Source of the DNA: Saccharina japonica
Lineage: Eukaryota > Sar > Phaeophyceae > Laminariales > Laminariaceae
Direction: 5' to 3'
Assembly (NCBI GenBank): GCA_008828725.1
Contig: MEHQ01000752.1
Coordinates: 183,635 to 247,634, forward strand
DNA: 64,000 nucleotides
In this document: positions 12,305 through 23,111 of the stretch, one piece after another
How the letters are laid out: the number at the start of each line of letters is the position of its first letter
Numbering within the stretch: the first letter of the stretch is position 1
The notes under the pieces: model-generated
Database searches by the model: none
Told to the model about the DNA's origin: nothing
Seen by the model: the letters and a program-made list of their open reading frames with translations, nothing else
Position numbers and translations under genes: made by a program

Positions 12305-12616
12305 TTAGGATTACGCTGGGCTAGGTAATTGGTCGATATTTTACCCCTATAGCTAACTAAGTAGGTAATCGTCGAGGACACGGGTTCGAATCTCACTTCG
12401 AAAGTTTCTTTTACAGAAACGCTTGAGCGTGCGTCCCTAGAAAACACGTCTCCCTGGTTCCCCAGCTATCGAAACGAAGCGGGTAGGTCAACGTACGGCC
12501 GTATACTGTACCGACGTCCCAAAGATTCCGCCGTTCACAGGGGGGGAGAGTGTTGTAAGGATTACCCTGGGCTGGGTAGTTAATCGATATTTTACCCCTA
12601 TAGGTCAGTAGGTAAT
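12305..12616 (+). repeat. Paired direct repeat, possible LTR fragments
   Basis: Two direct copies (about 12,305-12,372 and 12,556-12,616) share AGGATTAC, CTGGGCT, TCGATATTTTACCCCTATAG and GTAGGTAAT. The second follows GGGGGGGAGAG and begins TGTTGTAAGG, which looks like a polypurine tract meeting an LTR start. That reading is an inference; I see no internal region or matching far end. Confidence 0.4.
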
Positions 12617-13409
12617 ACCCTCACAAAATACTATTAATATACCATGTACAATATCCCTGCCAGTAAATCCCAAATATCGAATAATGGATGGAAGACGAAC
12701 AGAAGTGACATACCCATAGATCCCCTTGTCCCCCATTGCGCGTGCTTGCATGGTTTCGATGGGTCACTTAGACTTACAGTCTTACAGTAGTGTTCTGTCC
12801 AATTTATCATACTCGTAGCAACTTAGAGTAGAGCAAATGCAAACAAAAATAATCCAGTTTTTTCTCCCACACACGCATTCAAAACGCACGCTTCTCCCTA
12901 CGCCGGCATGCCCGGCACCGTCTTCGTACGTCGCAGGTTGGTATACTGTAGTACAACTCGTACGTGCGCCGTTCTTGTCTTCGTGATTCGTGGCTGCTCT
13001 ACGTACGAGTATCGCAGCAGTGCGGTTGCTACTTTTAATCTTTGCTGATATTGTACCGTTCATCCTCGCTCTGGTCGTGCTCGTATCATATGATACGTAC
13101 GTCGCCTGTCACCGTACGCGACGAAAGCACCACTGCTTTAGGAACGGACGGGGTCTCTGCACGCCCCTAAACAACATCCCCTCCTCCTCTGCTCGTGTTC
13201 AAAGCCGTCCCGAACTCGTCCAACCTGCACATATCCGGAGATCACCGTAAGGATCTCCCATGCAAGTATATCACTAAATTCCCCTGTCATAAGATCTCCG
13301 TCTCTTATCGTACAAACTGTGTCGTCGAGCCTGGATGCTCTAACAACCTGGCGTGTCTCCTCGACGTTACACAGACAAGAAAGGAAAGTGCCACAGGCTC
13401 AAGCAGAAC

Positions 13410-13585
13410 CTGAGCCCGTACTCATACTCGTACGAGTACGTATATACGACGGGGATACGTAGTTGATACCTGGTTCGTACATATCAGACAACACATACGA
13501 GTATCATACATACGTCAAGTACCCGTATTCGTACGTACGCATATTACGACAGGGATACTTGGTTTATATCAGGTACGTATCATAC
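13410..13585 (+). repeat. ACGTAC-rich duplicated tract
   Basis: Two related segments each contain CGTACTCGTACGAGTACG-type palindromes followed by ACGAC.GGGATAC and a TGGTT..TA element (near 13,425-13,480 and 13,520-13,585). GTAC/ACGT palindromes of this type are common throughout the window, so this may be a local expansion of a genome-wide compositional bias. Confidence 0.5.
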
Positions 13586-14430
13586 AAGAAAAAAATCACA
13601 ATTTTTCAAGTTTGACATTTTGACATATCGATCGACAAACCCAACGACTGCGTCATGGACTCTGAACGCGTCGCGCTGGTTAGGACCTCCGACCCACCTT
13701 AGTGTCACAGTCCACACACCTCGGTCGATGATATGTGGAGTGCGCCGATCAGGCATCTGGTGAAAACACATTTGGCTGATGATAGAGTTCAAAACAGAAT
13801 CCCAAAGATCTCCGATCGCAAGAAAGACAATTTTTGAAGGTTTTTGAACAAGACCGTCGGACGTCGCAAGCAAGCGCTTGCCCCCTAGACTACGAATCGT
13901 AATGATACCTTCGAGGCCGCTATGCTTATTTGCTGGCCTTGCCCGGTACGAAGTTAGTTAGTCGTGGACTGAGTCTATATCGAGATCGAAAGTCAACCGT
14001 CGCACGCAGAATATATGTTCTATTTGTGGTTGATTTGAAAAAATTGGGCATCAAAGCAAACTGTTTTTTTTTCTATCAGCGCCACTCTAAGTTGCTATGA
14101 TAAAGTGGGCATCAAAGATTACTTGATTAAAGTATTGTTTTTTGGGCATCAGACGAACTATATATAATAGATAGATTGTCTGAGGGTCCTAGTTTTCGGA
14201 ACTCTAACTATTAGTAAGTAATCATTGTAGTAAGTCACCCAAAACAACTGACCTCTAAAGTGTAACCAACCCGCGACGAACAATGCCACGCGTGGCCTAC
14301 GTGCAGTAGTAGGTGTGTATCGAATCATGGCGTCAAACGAAAATAAAGGAGCTTAAACCCAGCGGTTCCTCAGATCACGAGATTTTTCGAAAACTCGGTA
14401 GCCATATTAGGCCGATGTAGGAAGAGCGTG

Positions 14431-14655
14431 CAGGTGGCCGGAACCCCCCCCGCCCTCGTATAGCGCAGGCGTGAAACAATCCTTCTGGCGATATTGAACA
14501 ATATCTACACCAAACCCCACGAGGTGTCGACAACCTCTCAATTCGGCACGCCTACCGTAGTGGTGCTCCACAGTAGATTGTTCAATGCATCCACAAGGGT
14601 TGTTTCGCGCCCGCACTGTGCAGCGGGGGGGGGGGGCGGGTCCCGTCCATCTTTG
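14431..14655. mobile_element. MITE family M1, copy B
   Basis: About 225 bp. The left end CAGGTGGCCGGAACCCCCCC pairs with the right end around GGGTCCCGTCCATCTTTG. The internal block that reads CACCTTGTGGGGTTTG in copy A appears here inverted as CAAACCCCACGAGGTG. That fits a largely palindromic element whose centre can lie in either orientation. No coding capacity. Confidence 0.65.
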
Positions 14656-14948
14656 CGGTGGGGGCATATTATCGAGGAACGTCTGGGTATAGCCGGGGCT
14701 CGTTGGCTTCGCCACGTGAACTCTTCTATACTTCCGATACACAGCAGTGCAAGAGACCTTCCGACATGTGTATACTCTATACTTTCCGGTCGTGTGTCTC
14801 AAAACCCATGATGTTTCCACATATAGTAGATGAAAAAAACGAAGCACCAGTCCGCCTTAATTCGTTGTGTACGCAGTGAGTGTTGTACGCAGTACGTTCG
14901 ATGTAGGGAGCTGCTCAAATAGATTAATACAGAAGCCTATACTATAGA

Positions 14949-15141
14949 CAGGTGGAGGACCCCACCCCCCCTGCATAAAGCGCGCTTAAAATATTGTTTG
15001 GGGGACATTGAACAACGCAGCACACCAATAGGTTCCATGTCGACACCTTGTGGGGTTTGATACCTTGCCCATTGTCGTATCCACAACGAACGATGCTTTT
15101 TTTACGGCCACATTGTGCAAAGGGAGAGTCCCGACCACCTG
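14949..15141. mobile_element. MITE family M1, copy C
   Basis: About 193 bp. The ends are CAGGTGGAGGACCCC and GAGTCCCGACCACCTG, with internal TGCATAAAGCGCGC, ACATTGAACAAC and ACACCTTGTGGGGTTTG in the same order as copy A. More diverged at the left terminus than copy A. Confidence 0.65.
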
Positions 15142-15427
15142 TTTAATAGTCCAATTAGCCGACAAGGTCCCACTATAATAGCAGCGTTATACAACCCACC
15201 CTAAAATGTTTGAGTGAAACGGCTGAACAGCAGTCTCTCACAGAGCGACGCCACAAAAGGAAAACGGATTCTCGAGGCGACAAAGAGAGACCCTCATATA
15301 TAGTGAGGACGTAAAACAACCCTGGCGGCAATAGGTGTACGTATCCGGCTTTGTTAAGGACGCGGGTTCTGTAGGAGTTGTTTCTGTCTATGCGGTGTAT
15401 GCAGGAGTCTTCTTATTTTGCGCTCTA

Positions 15428-15507
15428 CCAATATGTCCCGAAATATGAGGACCGTTTGTATTTAAACAGGTATATTAAAACGGTCCTTATGTTTTGGGAC
15501 ATATTGG
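15428..15507. mobile_element. 80 bp Stowaway-like MITE (TA-flanked)
   Basis: Near-perfect arms of about 30 bp: left CCAATATGTCCCGAAATATG then AGGACCGTTT, right AAACGGTCCT to GGGACATATTGG. The element is flanked by TA on both sides, the target duplication used by Tc1/mariner transposons. The CCGAAATAT..GGACC core recurs in the element at 50,447-50,527. Too small to encode anything. Confidence 0.8.
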
Positions 15508-15509
15508 TA

Positions 15510-16320
15510 TAATGTAGGAGTTGTATGCGCGGAGGGAGGAGAATGGTGTGTTTTGTCCCCAGCTCCCCATAGTGCCGGACGATAAACGCGGATTTGTGTA
15601 TAATAAGGAGCTTATTTTAAAGTGAGGGCTTGTACGTACAGGGTAGTGTATCGGATTTAGATTATAGCGCCACGGGCGGAGCCGTGGCCGTACTTCTATA
15701 GTAGTCAAACTAAAAAAACATACGTATAAACCTGGTACCACAGGTAACTCTTCAAATAAATTAAGAAGCTTTTACGTACACGATATCAGAGCTGTTTTCG
15801 TTACGTACAGTAGTTACAAACACTGCTATATGTACTAGTAGAGACAAGAGACGTGCGTTATGGGACCGGCGTGCAATGCGTCATCGGACGCAACATACTG
15901 CAGTATATGTAAAGTAATAACTCGTCGAAACTACTCATGTACATCGCATATGAGAAGCAGTACAGTAGTAAAGACACCATTAACGTTCCTGCTGATACAC
16001 TTCTAAAATATTTTTCTCTCTTCCTGAAAATGGCTCCGGGGGTACTGTAAACAACACATCACGTAAACCAATGACATGAATTCTACGGCAGTAGCATTGA
16101 GATAACTGATCCGGAACACACGGGTGCTGCTACAGCAGACTGCTGTTGGTAGTACATGTGGATCTCTCTCGCGTAGCTCATCCCGCATGACGTGACCTAT
16201 CTTCATGATCTAACGGTTGTAGATCCGATCAACGCGAATGGCACACGTTCCTCTTGTCTTGCGATACATACGTATACTAACTGTTCTCAATGTTCCTCCT
16301 GTGTGTGACCACCACGTTGC
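15510..16320. other. Intergenic, nothing recognised
   Basis: AT-balanced sequence with GTAC/ACGT-rich words and no supported gene, RNA or repeat ends. Confidence 0.5.
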
Positions 16321-17739
16321 CCATTTTAGTACTGCACTGTACATAAACCTAACTCTGATTCTAATTCCAAGTGTTTAGTCCTCGTAATAGCAAGCCTGCG
16401 GTTCCACTTTAAGGGGTTAACATAAACGCGGTGCAAGGAAAATAGAGGTCAGGAGTCAGTGAGCTACGTAAAAGACGGATGTATGTCGATATACGGCTGC
16501 TGTGCACGGGAAAAAGCGGTCAGCAGTGATCTAAAATCCGGATGATGTCAACATACCGCTACTGCTGTGCAAGGAAAGCTGCGGTCAACGGTGAGCCAAA
16601 ACCCGGATGCCTGCTCCGTGTATCGCTCGCCCTTCAACGGGTGGCTAAGCAGCCCCCTCTGAAAAGCTCCATCTAGCACGCGGCTGTCCAGGCACACACC
16701 TACCCTCACACTCATCTACCCTCCTCAAGCCAGCCCTGCCAAGAAAGCCTCAAGCAATACTACTGTTGTCCTACTACCATCTCCAATACAAGGTGGGTGT
16801 TTATGACGCGGTACGTAGCTGTAAGGGCGGTCGCGCAGTAGTTCGCATGTTTAGACGTTGTCTCTATGTATAGTAGTTACAGCAGCTCAGTCCGCTTGCA
16901 GGTATATTTCTGTTCGCCCTGATTATGTGTTGCTTGTGGGACAACGCGTGGTGGCTCTAGGCTCGATCGCGGGTAGTATAATACTGTAGTACTCTGTAGA
17001 GCCACCATCAAGAGAGGTACTATAGTAGTGTTGTGGTACGACCGCTGTTACGCCCGCGGGGCCGGTATTATACCCACCTTCCACAGTATCATGTACGAGT
17101 TACCTGGTACGTACGCGCCTACGGCAGGTATTGAGACTGTTCTCTTTTCCGCCCAAATATTGGTTGCTGACCAGAGCTACCCAACAAGGCATTTTCCTCA
17201 TCGCTGGATCCGATCCAAGCGATATTCGACAGATGCCGACGTGCTCCCGCGTGATTGCGTACCTGGCATACTGCACAGCAGGTTTCATTCCAACTTTCTC
17301 GGAGTTTGTTTTGTTGGAGCGCCTCAAGGGAGAAGCCTCACAAAAAAACCAAGCGTACCACGCATCGTGAAAGTTGCTCACAGTAGGTAAACTACACTAC
17401 AGTGTTACCCTACTGTAGTGCTGTCCGCTTTCAGGCGTGTCTTTGTCGGAAGTCCAAGTTATTGCACTGGGGTGGCACAGCGCGTGGTGTGATCGTGGGG
17501 AGTAGCAGTGTACGGCGCTGTGCCTTACCAGCAACACGTCGTCGTCCATTGTGCTCGAATATAGGTCCTTAAATAGATACAATGGTACTGTACTACGTTC
17601 CGTGGGACTTGACGATGCACTAAAATGTAGCTACTACTGATAGTTCCCTGGCCCGTGGGCGTTCTCACGCAATCTTTGCGACGACAAACTATCCACTTTC
17701 TGCACGAGCAACGCCTGTTCAAAGAACATGTCCGTGAGA

Positions 17740-17890
17740 ACGCTACTGCTGCTACTATTGATACTACTCTACTACTACTTACTACAGTACTTCTACTACT
17801 ACTACTACTACTACTACTACTGCTGCTGCTACTGCTACTGCTACTACTACTACTACAGTACTACTACTACTACTACTACTTCTACTGCTA

Positions 17891-17939
<49 letters not shown>

Positions 17940-17952
17940 GCTACTGCTACTG

Positions 17953-17990
<38 letters not shown>

Positions 17991-18198
17991 GCTACTGCTA
18001 CTGCTACTACTACTACTACAGTACTACTACTACTACTACTACTGTATTCCCGCTGCTACTACTACTGCTACTACTAATACTACTAATACTACTACTGTAT
18101 TCCCGCTGCTACTACTACTGCTACTACTACTACTGCTACTACTACTACTACTACTACTACTACCACTACTACTACTACTACTACTACTTCTACTGCTG

Positions 18199-18242
<44 letters not shown>

Positions 18243-18485
18243 GATATTTCTACTACTCTTGCTACTACTGCTACTACTGCTACTAATGTACTACAGTACT
18301 GCTACTACTGCTACTACTGCTACTACTGCTACTACTGCCACTACTACTGCTGCTACTACAGTTCTGCTGCTACTATTACTACTACTAATATTAGGAGTAC
18401 TGCTACGTCTGACGCAGTACTGCTACTGCTACTACTACTGCTGCTGCTGCTGCTACTACTGTACTACTACTGGTACGTACTGCAG
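17740..18485 (+). repeat. Long (TAC)n / (CTA)n microsatellite
   Basis: About 740 bp of imperfect TAC trinucleotide repeat with TGC variants, CAGTAC palindromes, and a repeated GTATTCCCGCTGC marker near 18,044 and 18,098 that indicates internal unequal duplication. Open frames of up to about 300 codons across it are poly-Leu, poly-Thr or poly-Tyr artefacts. Confidence 0.95.
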
Positions 18486-18510
18486 TACTACAGTACACAG
18501 TACTACACAG

Positions 18511-19070
18511 CAGGGCACTGGGGAGGTGTTGCGCTGTTGCGCTGGCGCAACACTTGGTAAAAAAAAACGTTTTGCGCAACAGTCACCGCGAGGCTGGTTG
18601 CGCGCAGCGCAACACGCGATTTTGGGCGCGCAACATTTTTGACCGCAGGTGAAAATTTTGTTGCGCGTTTATGCTTCGCCGGAGGCAAGAAATATTTTTG
18701 GGGGTCTTTTTTTCTTAGTAATTACCCGTTATTGTATGTACATATTTTAGGCCCTTGTCCTATTCGCCATAGTCGAAAACAAAAAATAGGCCCCTTTTGC
18801 TATTCGCCGTAGGCTCTCATTCTTTTTGAGGCACTTTTTTCTATTCGCCGTAGCCAAAACTAAATTGAAAGGCTTTTTACTTACTGTAGATTTGAGGCGT
18901 ATATTCGCGCATAGATCGCAATTGTTTCGCCTCCGGCGGCCCTCCGGAGACCCCCCCGGGGGAGCCTCTGGGGGCCCCTGCGGGGGCCCTCCGCGCCTGC
19001 GGTGCGCAACACGCGCCGCAGGCATGTTGCGTTGCGCGCAACAGACGCCAAACCACTAAGTAATGTCCTG
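18511..19070. mobile_element. 560 bp hAT-type MITE
   Basis: Ends are CAGGGCACT and, in reverse, CAGGACATT. Both flanks carry the same 8 bp, CTACACAG, at 18,503-18,510 and 19,071-19,078. An 8 bp duplication with CAGG-type ends is the hallmark of the hAT superfamily. Inside each end are clustered TTGCGC/GCGCAA words, as is usual for hAT subterminal transposase-binding repeats. The middle has three TATTCGCC-TAG repeats and a GC-rich block near 18,930-19,010. No transposase frame, so it must be moved in trans. The perfect duplication implies a fairly recent insertion. Confidence 0.88.
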
Positions 19071-19468
19071 CTACACAGTACAGTACTATAGTACTATAAA
19101 GTGCTACCGAAAGAAGCCACTCACGTGTGGCAAATCTGAGTCGGTCCCTTTTTCCAACTTGCACCACCACCCTGGCCGTCCGTCGTTTGCCAACAGCCAT
19201 CTACAGTACGTACAGTCTTCAACATAGTGTGGCCCTGCTCATACCCTCCCTCGAATGCATTGGTTTCGAAAAAACAGACGGTTTTGAGAAACGCAGAAAC
19301 GATTAACAAATACAGACCGTAGTACACGAAGTACATTTACCGGTGCTATTTGCAACCATTTTGACCACCTCCCGCTTGTGTCCCGTGCCCGCCCCATCCC
19401 GTCTCCCATCCGTCGAACAACAGGTAGTACTGTAAGAGCATACTCCACGCCACGCCAGTTTCACCGCC

Positions 19469-20247
19469 ATGAAGATCGCCCAAGTGCTGTCGTTCGCTGT
19501 GGCCGTCTGCGGCTTCCTGCCGAGCGTGACTGCCTCTACGGACAGCCTCATAGAAGACTCCTGCGCATACAACACGTACATGTGCTGCTGGACGGAGAAC
19601 GACGGCAACGGCATGGAGGACAACACCGACCTCTGTCGGGTGCTCGACTCGCCCGACGTCGGCTCCACTCGCGAGTACCCGGGCGAAAGCGAGGGCGAGG
19701 TCCATTGCCACGGCTTTGTGTGGGCCGACGGTGCGAGCTTCGACTCGTTTATCAAGCCGCTGTACCGCTTTGTGAGGGCCTACGACCACAGGGACGAGAG
19801 GGGCTACTACGGAAAGTGAGTGAATGTTACACCTGTGCACGCAATATTTGAAGTACGATTAAGGGCGACTATACACGTGGCGGTGGAAGTAATGCGGCGA
19901 GTACAATGGATTCGACGGAAACGCTGTCGTTGGCCTGCAAACATCCAGCGCGCATATCATACTGGCATGCGTATTGTTCTGACATGTTTTCGTGCCGTAT
20001 ACACGTCCCCAATGCGTCTGTCTCTCCCGTTTTTCGATATGGCAGCATCAAGGGGTCACACATGTGCGAGTGCATCGAGCAGATGCCTGTTGTGAGTCGC
20101 GCGGACTGCACCACGTACTCTGCCCAGGGTCTAGTAGCGTGTGAAGACAACGACCTCCGCACCCACTACGACAACGAGATGAACAGGCCGGGGGGAAACA
20201 TGATGTTCAACCTTGTACAGACCTGCGACAACGAGGACGAGCAATAA
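19469..20247 (+). CDS. Small secreted cysteine-rich protein, copy 2 (two exons)
   Basis: Exons are 19,469-19,815 and 20,046-20,247, again 182 residues, with a 230 bp intron at the same position and phase (donor GTGAGT, acceptor GGCAG). It differs from copy 1 at 13 residues (9, 13, 21, 24, 28, 31, 33, 55, 124, 128, 142, 163, 174), about 93 percent identity. All ten mature cysteines and the stretch from residue 56 to 123 are unchanged, although that stretch carries about six silent base changes. This is the pattern expected of a gene under purifying selection. Signal peptide at residues 1 to about 23 (ending VTAS). Function unknown; probably secreted and disulfide-bonded. It lies about 400 bp downstream of a hAT-type MITE. 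Confidence 0.87.
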
Positions 20248-21605
20248 GACTATTCAGGCCAAACGTTTCCAAGCTGGGTGTTTTTTATTGGATACTGCCG
20301 TCGCCGTGACTGGCTGTGTAGAAGGTCTGCTAGCAAACAGAGCTACACGTCGTATGTTGCTGGTTAGTGGTGCCACACGCTCCCGGACACTTTCCCGGGA
20401 GTGCCGCGCTTAAAGGCCAAATCGTTGCCGGTATTGTTGCCCAAGGCTTGGTGGGGATCGCTCTCGGGTTAGTCAATTGGCCCCTCTCTGTGTTTAGGTA
20501 TACCCTCTCCTGTTGACGTACGACAATAATACCGCTAGAAAGGGATTGTTCAAGTCTATACCTTTGAACGGGGGTCGAGTTATCGAACCGGTTCTGAGTA
20601 TAGTGAAAATAGTACGTACAGCAGTAGTAGTGTTCCCTTTACAGCGTGTTTTTGTGTGGCTTTTTCCTCTACAGTAGTATTTAAAAGTTTGTCACGTTTC
20701 CGGTGAAACCGACGTACCACCCCTACCTGAAGTGGGTGTATCCCGGCGACGGTGCCGTCTTAGGTGTGAATCATTGCCCGGCGCCACTGGAGTTCCAAGT
20801 AGCATGTTCCCCGAACCGACACCGATAAAGGGGTCAATTCGGGCCACTAAGTGTTGCCGGGCGTACAGTAGTCGGCAACGGAAAATGTCGCGGTGACCGC
20901 GACGCATGGGAAGCACCGGGTAGTGTGCTGCGCGGTGGTTTTAGCACCATGGATTTAGCACCATGGAACGATGCTTAGACGGACATAGGGGGATCGGGTG
21001 GACTCCTCCATACCAGTCATCGCGTCCAGTGCGAACATAGTATGATACAATGTGGAGAGTTTTATCGCGGGTCACAGAGCGTGGTGTGGGCATGGGGCGT
21101 GGCGCAGCGTTTGTCGATAATGCGACATTGAAGAGCGCGTACTTAGCGTACAGGAAGAGTACCCGTAGTGCGTACATGTGTAGCTCAAATCGACATATTT
21201 GCCACGTAACGTCGTGATATTGTTTGTAGAAAAGTGTATTCCTTGTGTCCACGACTTTTGTGATGGCGTTTTTGTTGAAGGTTCTGTTAATTGTGTCCAC
21301 GACGTTTTTTGTGTGTTTGTGTTTGAATGTTTTGGTCAGTACGTAGTGTCCGTGAGTTGTGATGTTGTTTAATGATTTATTGAGAGAGTTGTCCATTCTG
21401 TCCCCGATGTATTCGTAGTTAGCAGGGTACTGGTGCAGCCTCGAATACAGCACGTTTCATAAATATGCAAAACAAAAACGTGCCCTCACGTGATACGTGG
21501 TGCATCTTTGAACGCTCTTACCAACCACGAGCCGTTTGTTTTTCAGTGAGAGTCTCCTCATGGAAAAGTGTAACCTGTTGGGGAGGATCAGGCTACTATT
21601 GATTA

Positions 21606-22756
21606 CAGGATCGGTTCGACCAAGTCCTGGGTGTACGTCAAGGACCCGGCAGTTTTTAGCCGGGAGCAGAGTGGAATTATCAAGAAAAAAAAAAACAATC
21701 GAGGATAAGGAGACCATGTGACTGGACACTCATGATAACAAAAAATGAGGCGACATGAATGCCCATCAATAACTTTAACTTTGGGTGTTTTATCAACAAC
21801 TTTGAAGAAATCATCACTCGTGCATGCCCAACACGATCAAATGGCAATGTGTTCACTTCGCCCCAAGTTTGCTTGCTGTTGAAAGAGTTTGCTGAACACG
21901 ATTGTCTGAGTTTCCTGCGAACGTGGTTGTCTCTCTTCTGAGGTGAGGGCCGCCCTCGAGGTGGCTCTCAAAACCGATGACACATTTCCGGGGATATTTC
22001 GTCGCCGTCGAAACAGTTCGCAGGTGCGCGGGTAGAAGATGCCCGTTACATCAAGCCAAGTTCTCTCGAAATATGTGGCAATAGTCTATGTCGTGTCCTA
22101 TCCATTCTGAAAAGCGTTCCATGTGAATTTACTTAAATTGAAAACACAAACTTCATTGGCATGTGCTGCAATCATACGAGGCTTGACGAAAAGAAGACAG
22201 GATGTCGCATAAAAACGTGAGAGCGGATCTCCTGGCGCTCTTGCGCTGACACCAGTTCTCGTATTGCTTTCAAGATCAGACTCGTCTCGTGCTTGATCGC
22301 ACTTCGGTTGTGTTTTCTCTCGATGAGGACGATCGATCGTGACATTTTGCTATCCATTGCGCCAAGTGCTACTTCCAAAAATGGCAGAACGCATGCGTTT
22401 CGTCACCTGGCCGATCTGAATAATTCATGATACGATTTCAATCGGTCTTTGGCTTTCATGCTTTCCCTGCGACAACGGGAATGCTATTTCAAATTCCAAG
22501 TAGCACTTAGACATCGCAGCATCAATCTTCAGTTTCCAATCTTCTTGTGGAACAATATTCTACGATTTCGAGTTATCAAACAACAGCAATGAAGACCGCC
22601 GGGGGAGTGCGTCATTGCGAGGGTCTCCATTGGGGACCTCGTCCAGCCCATGGAGTGGCGATACACTACAGCAGGCCTTGAGGTTGTGACTTTCTCCAGG
22701 GTCACCGCCATCAAGCCAGGTTGGAAAGAAACATCCTTGCCAAGTGTTTATCATTG
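21606..22756. other. Coding-like but unassigned region
   Basis: Two short stretches have natural amino-acid composition. On the plus strand, 21,759-21,941 includes CFINNFEEIITRACPTRS and FLRTWLSLF. On the minus strand, 22,172-22,378 and just upstream includes VLPFLEVALGAMDSK and LILKAIRELVSAQERQ. The LPFLEV motif recalls the LPFLDV motif of Penelope-like reverse transcriptases, but nothing else confirms that. They could be remnants of a retroelement or a host exon. An LTR element is inserted at the right edge. Confidence 0.3.
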
Positions 22757-22761
22757 CAAGG

Positions 22762-23029
22762 TATTGATTGTGCTTGTACTCGATACAGCAGGTACGATGG
22801 ATGTAACAGGTATTTGGGAGTTCATATACTTGATGAGGCTTTATTGTGTGGCCCCGTGCTTGTGACTTGGCTTGCTTACTTCGCTGCTAGCTCTGCACCG
22901 AGAGCCACTTCGATGTCCTATAATATATCTACTTAACTACGTGGTTTATGTCTTCATGAGGACCGCTCCACCACCTTGACCCTGTCCGCCTGTGTAAGGG
23001 CCCGCCATGCGCCCGAGGTTGTATCAACA
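22762..23029 (+). repeat. Left LTR of element 1
   Basis: 268 bp, starting TATTGATTGTGC and ending GTATCAACA, same length as the right LTR. Directly preceded by CAAGG. Confidence 0.88.
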
Positions 23030-23111
23030 CGCTATAGCGCGCTGACGCTAACGATCTCGAGGCTACTGGGGGCATTAGGCGGTACAGCAGGGTGGGTCTT
23101 TCCGCATCAAG

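Larger units (their letters stand above)
11526..14430. other. Intergenic between duplication units
   Basis: No supported gene. It contains a pair of related short repeats (12,305-12,616), an ACGTAC-rich duplicated tract (13,410-13,585) and scattered reading frames without protein-like features. A segment near 11,925-11,975 (GTGCTTATGAGTGATGGACG and following) resembles one near 46,765-46,800. Confidence 0.5.
16321..21605 (+). repeat. Segmental duplication, unit 2
   Basis: Collinear with unit 1 (4,905-11,525) but about 1.3 kb shorter overall. It lacks the enlarged intron, yet has gained the (TAC)n array and the hAT-type MITE between its 5' part and its gene. Outside the gene and listed elements, 16,321-17,739 and 20,248-21,605 hold no supported gene. 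Confidence 0.8.

Noticed and set aside
12373-12400. B-box-like GGGTTCGAATCTC suggesting a tRNA gene
   Set aside because: The distance to any A-box-like sequence is too short and no cloverleaf can be drawn.
17728-18642. 304-codon open frame
   Set aside because: It is a poly-Leu/Tyr/Thr translation of the TAC microsatellite, running into the hAT-type MITE; no gene.
20941-21453. 170-codon minus-strand open frame
   Set aside because: The equivalent segment in duplication unit 1 does not keep the frame, and the frame crosses degenerate 46 bp repeats.
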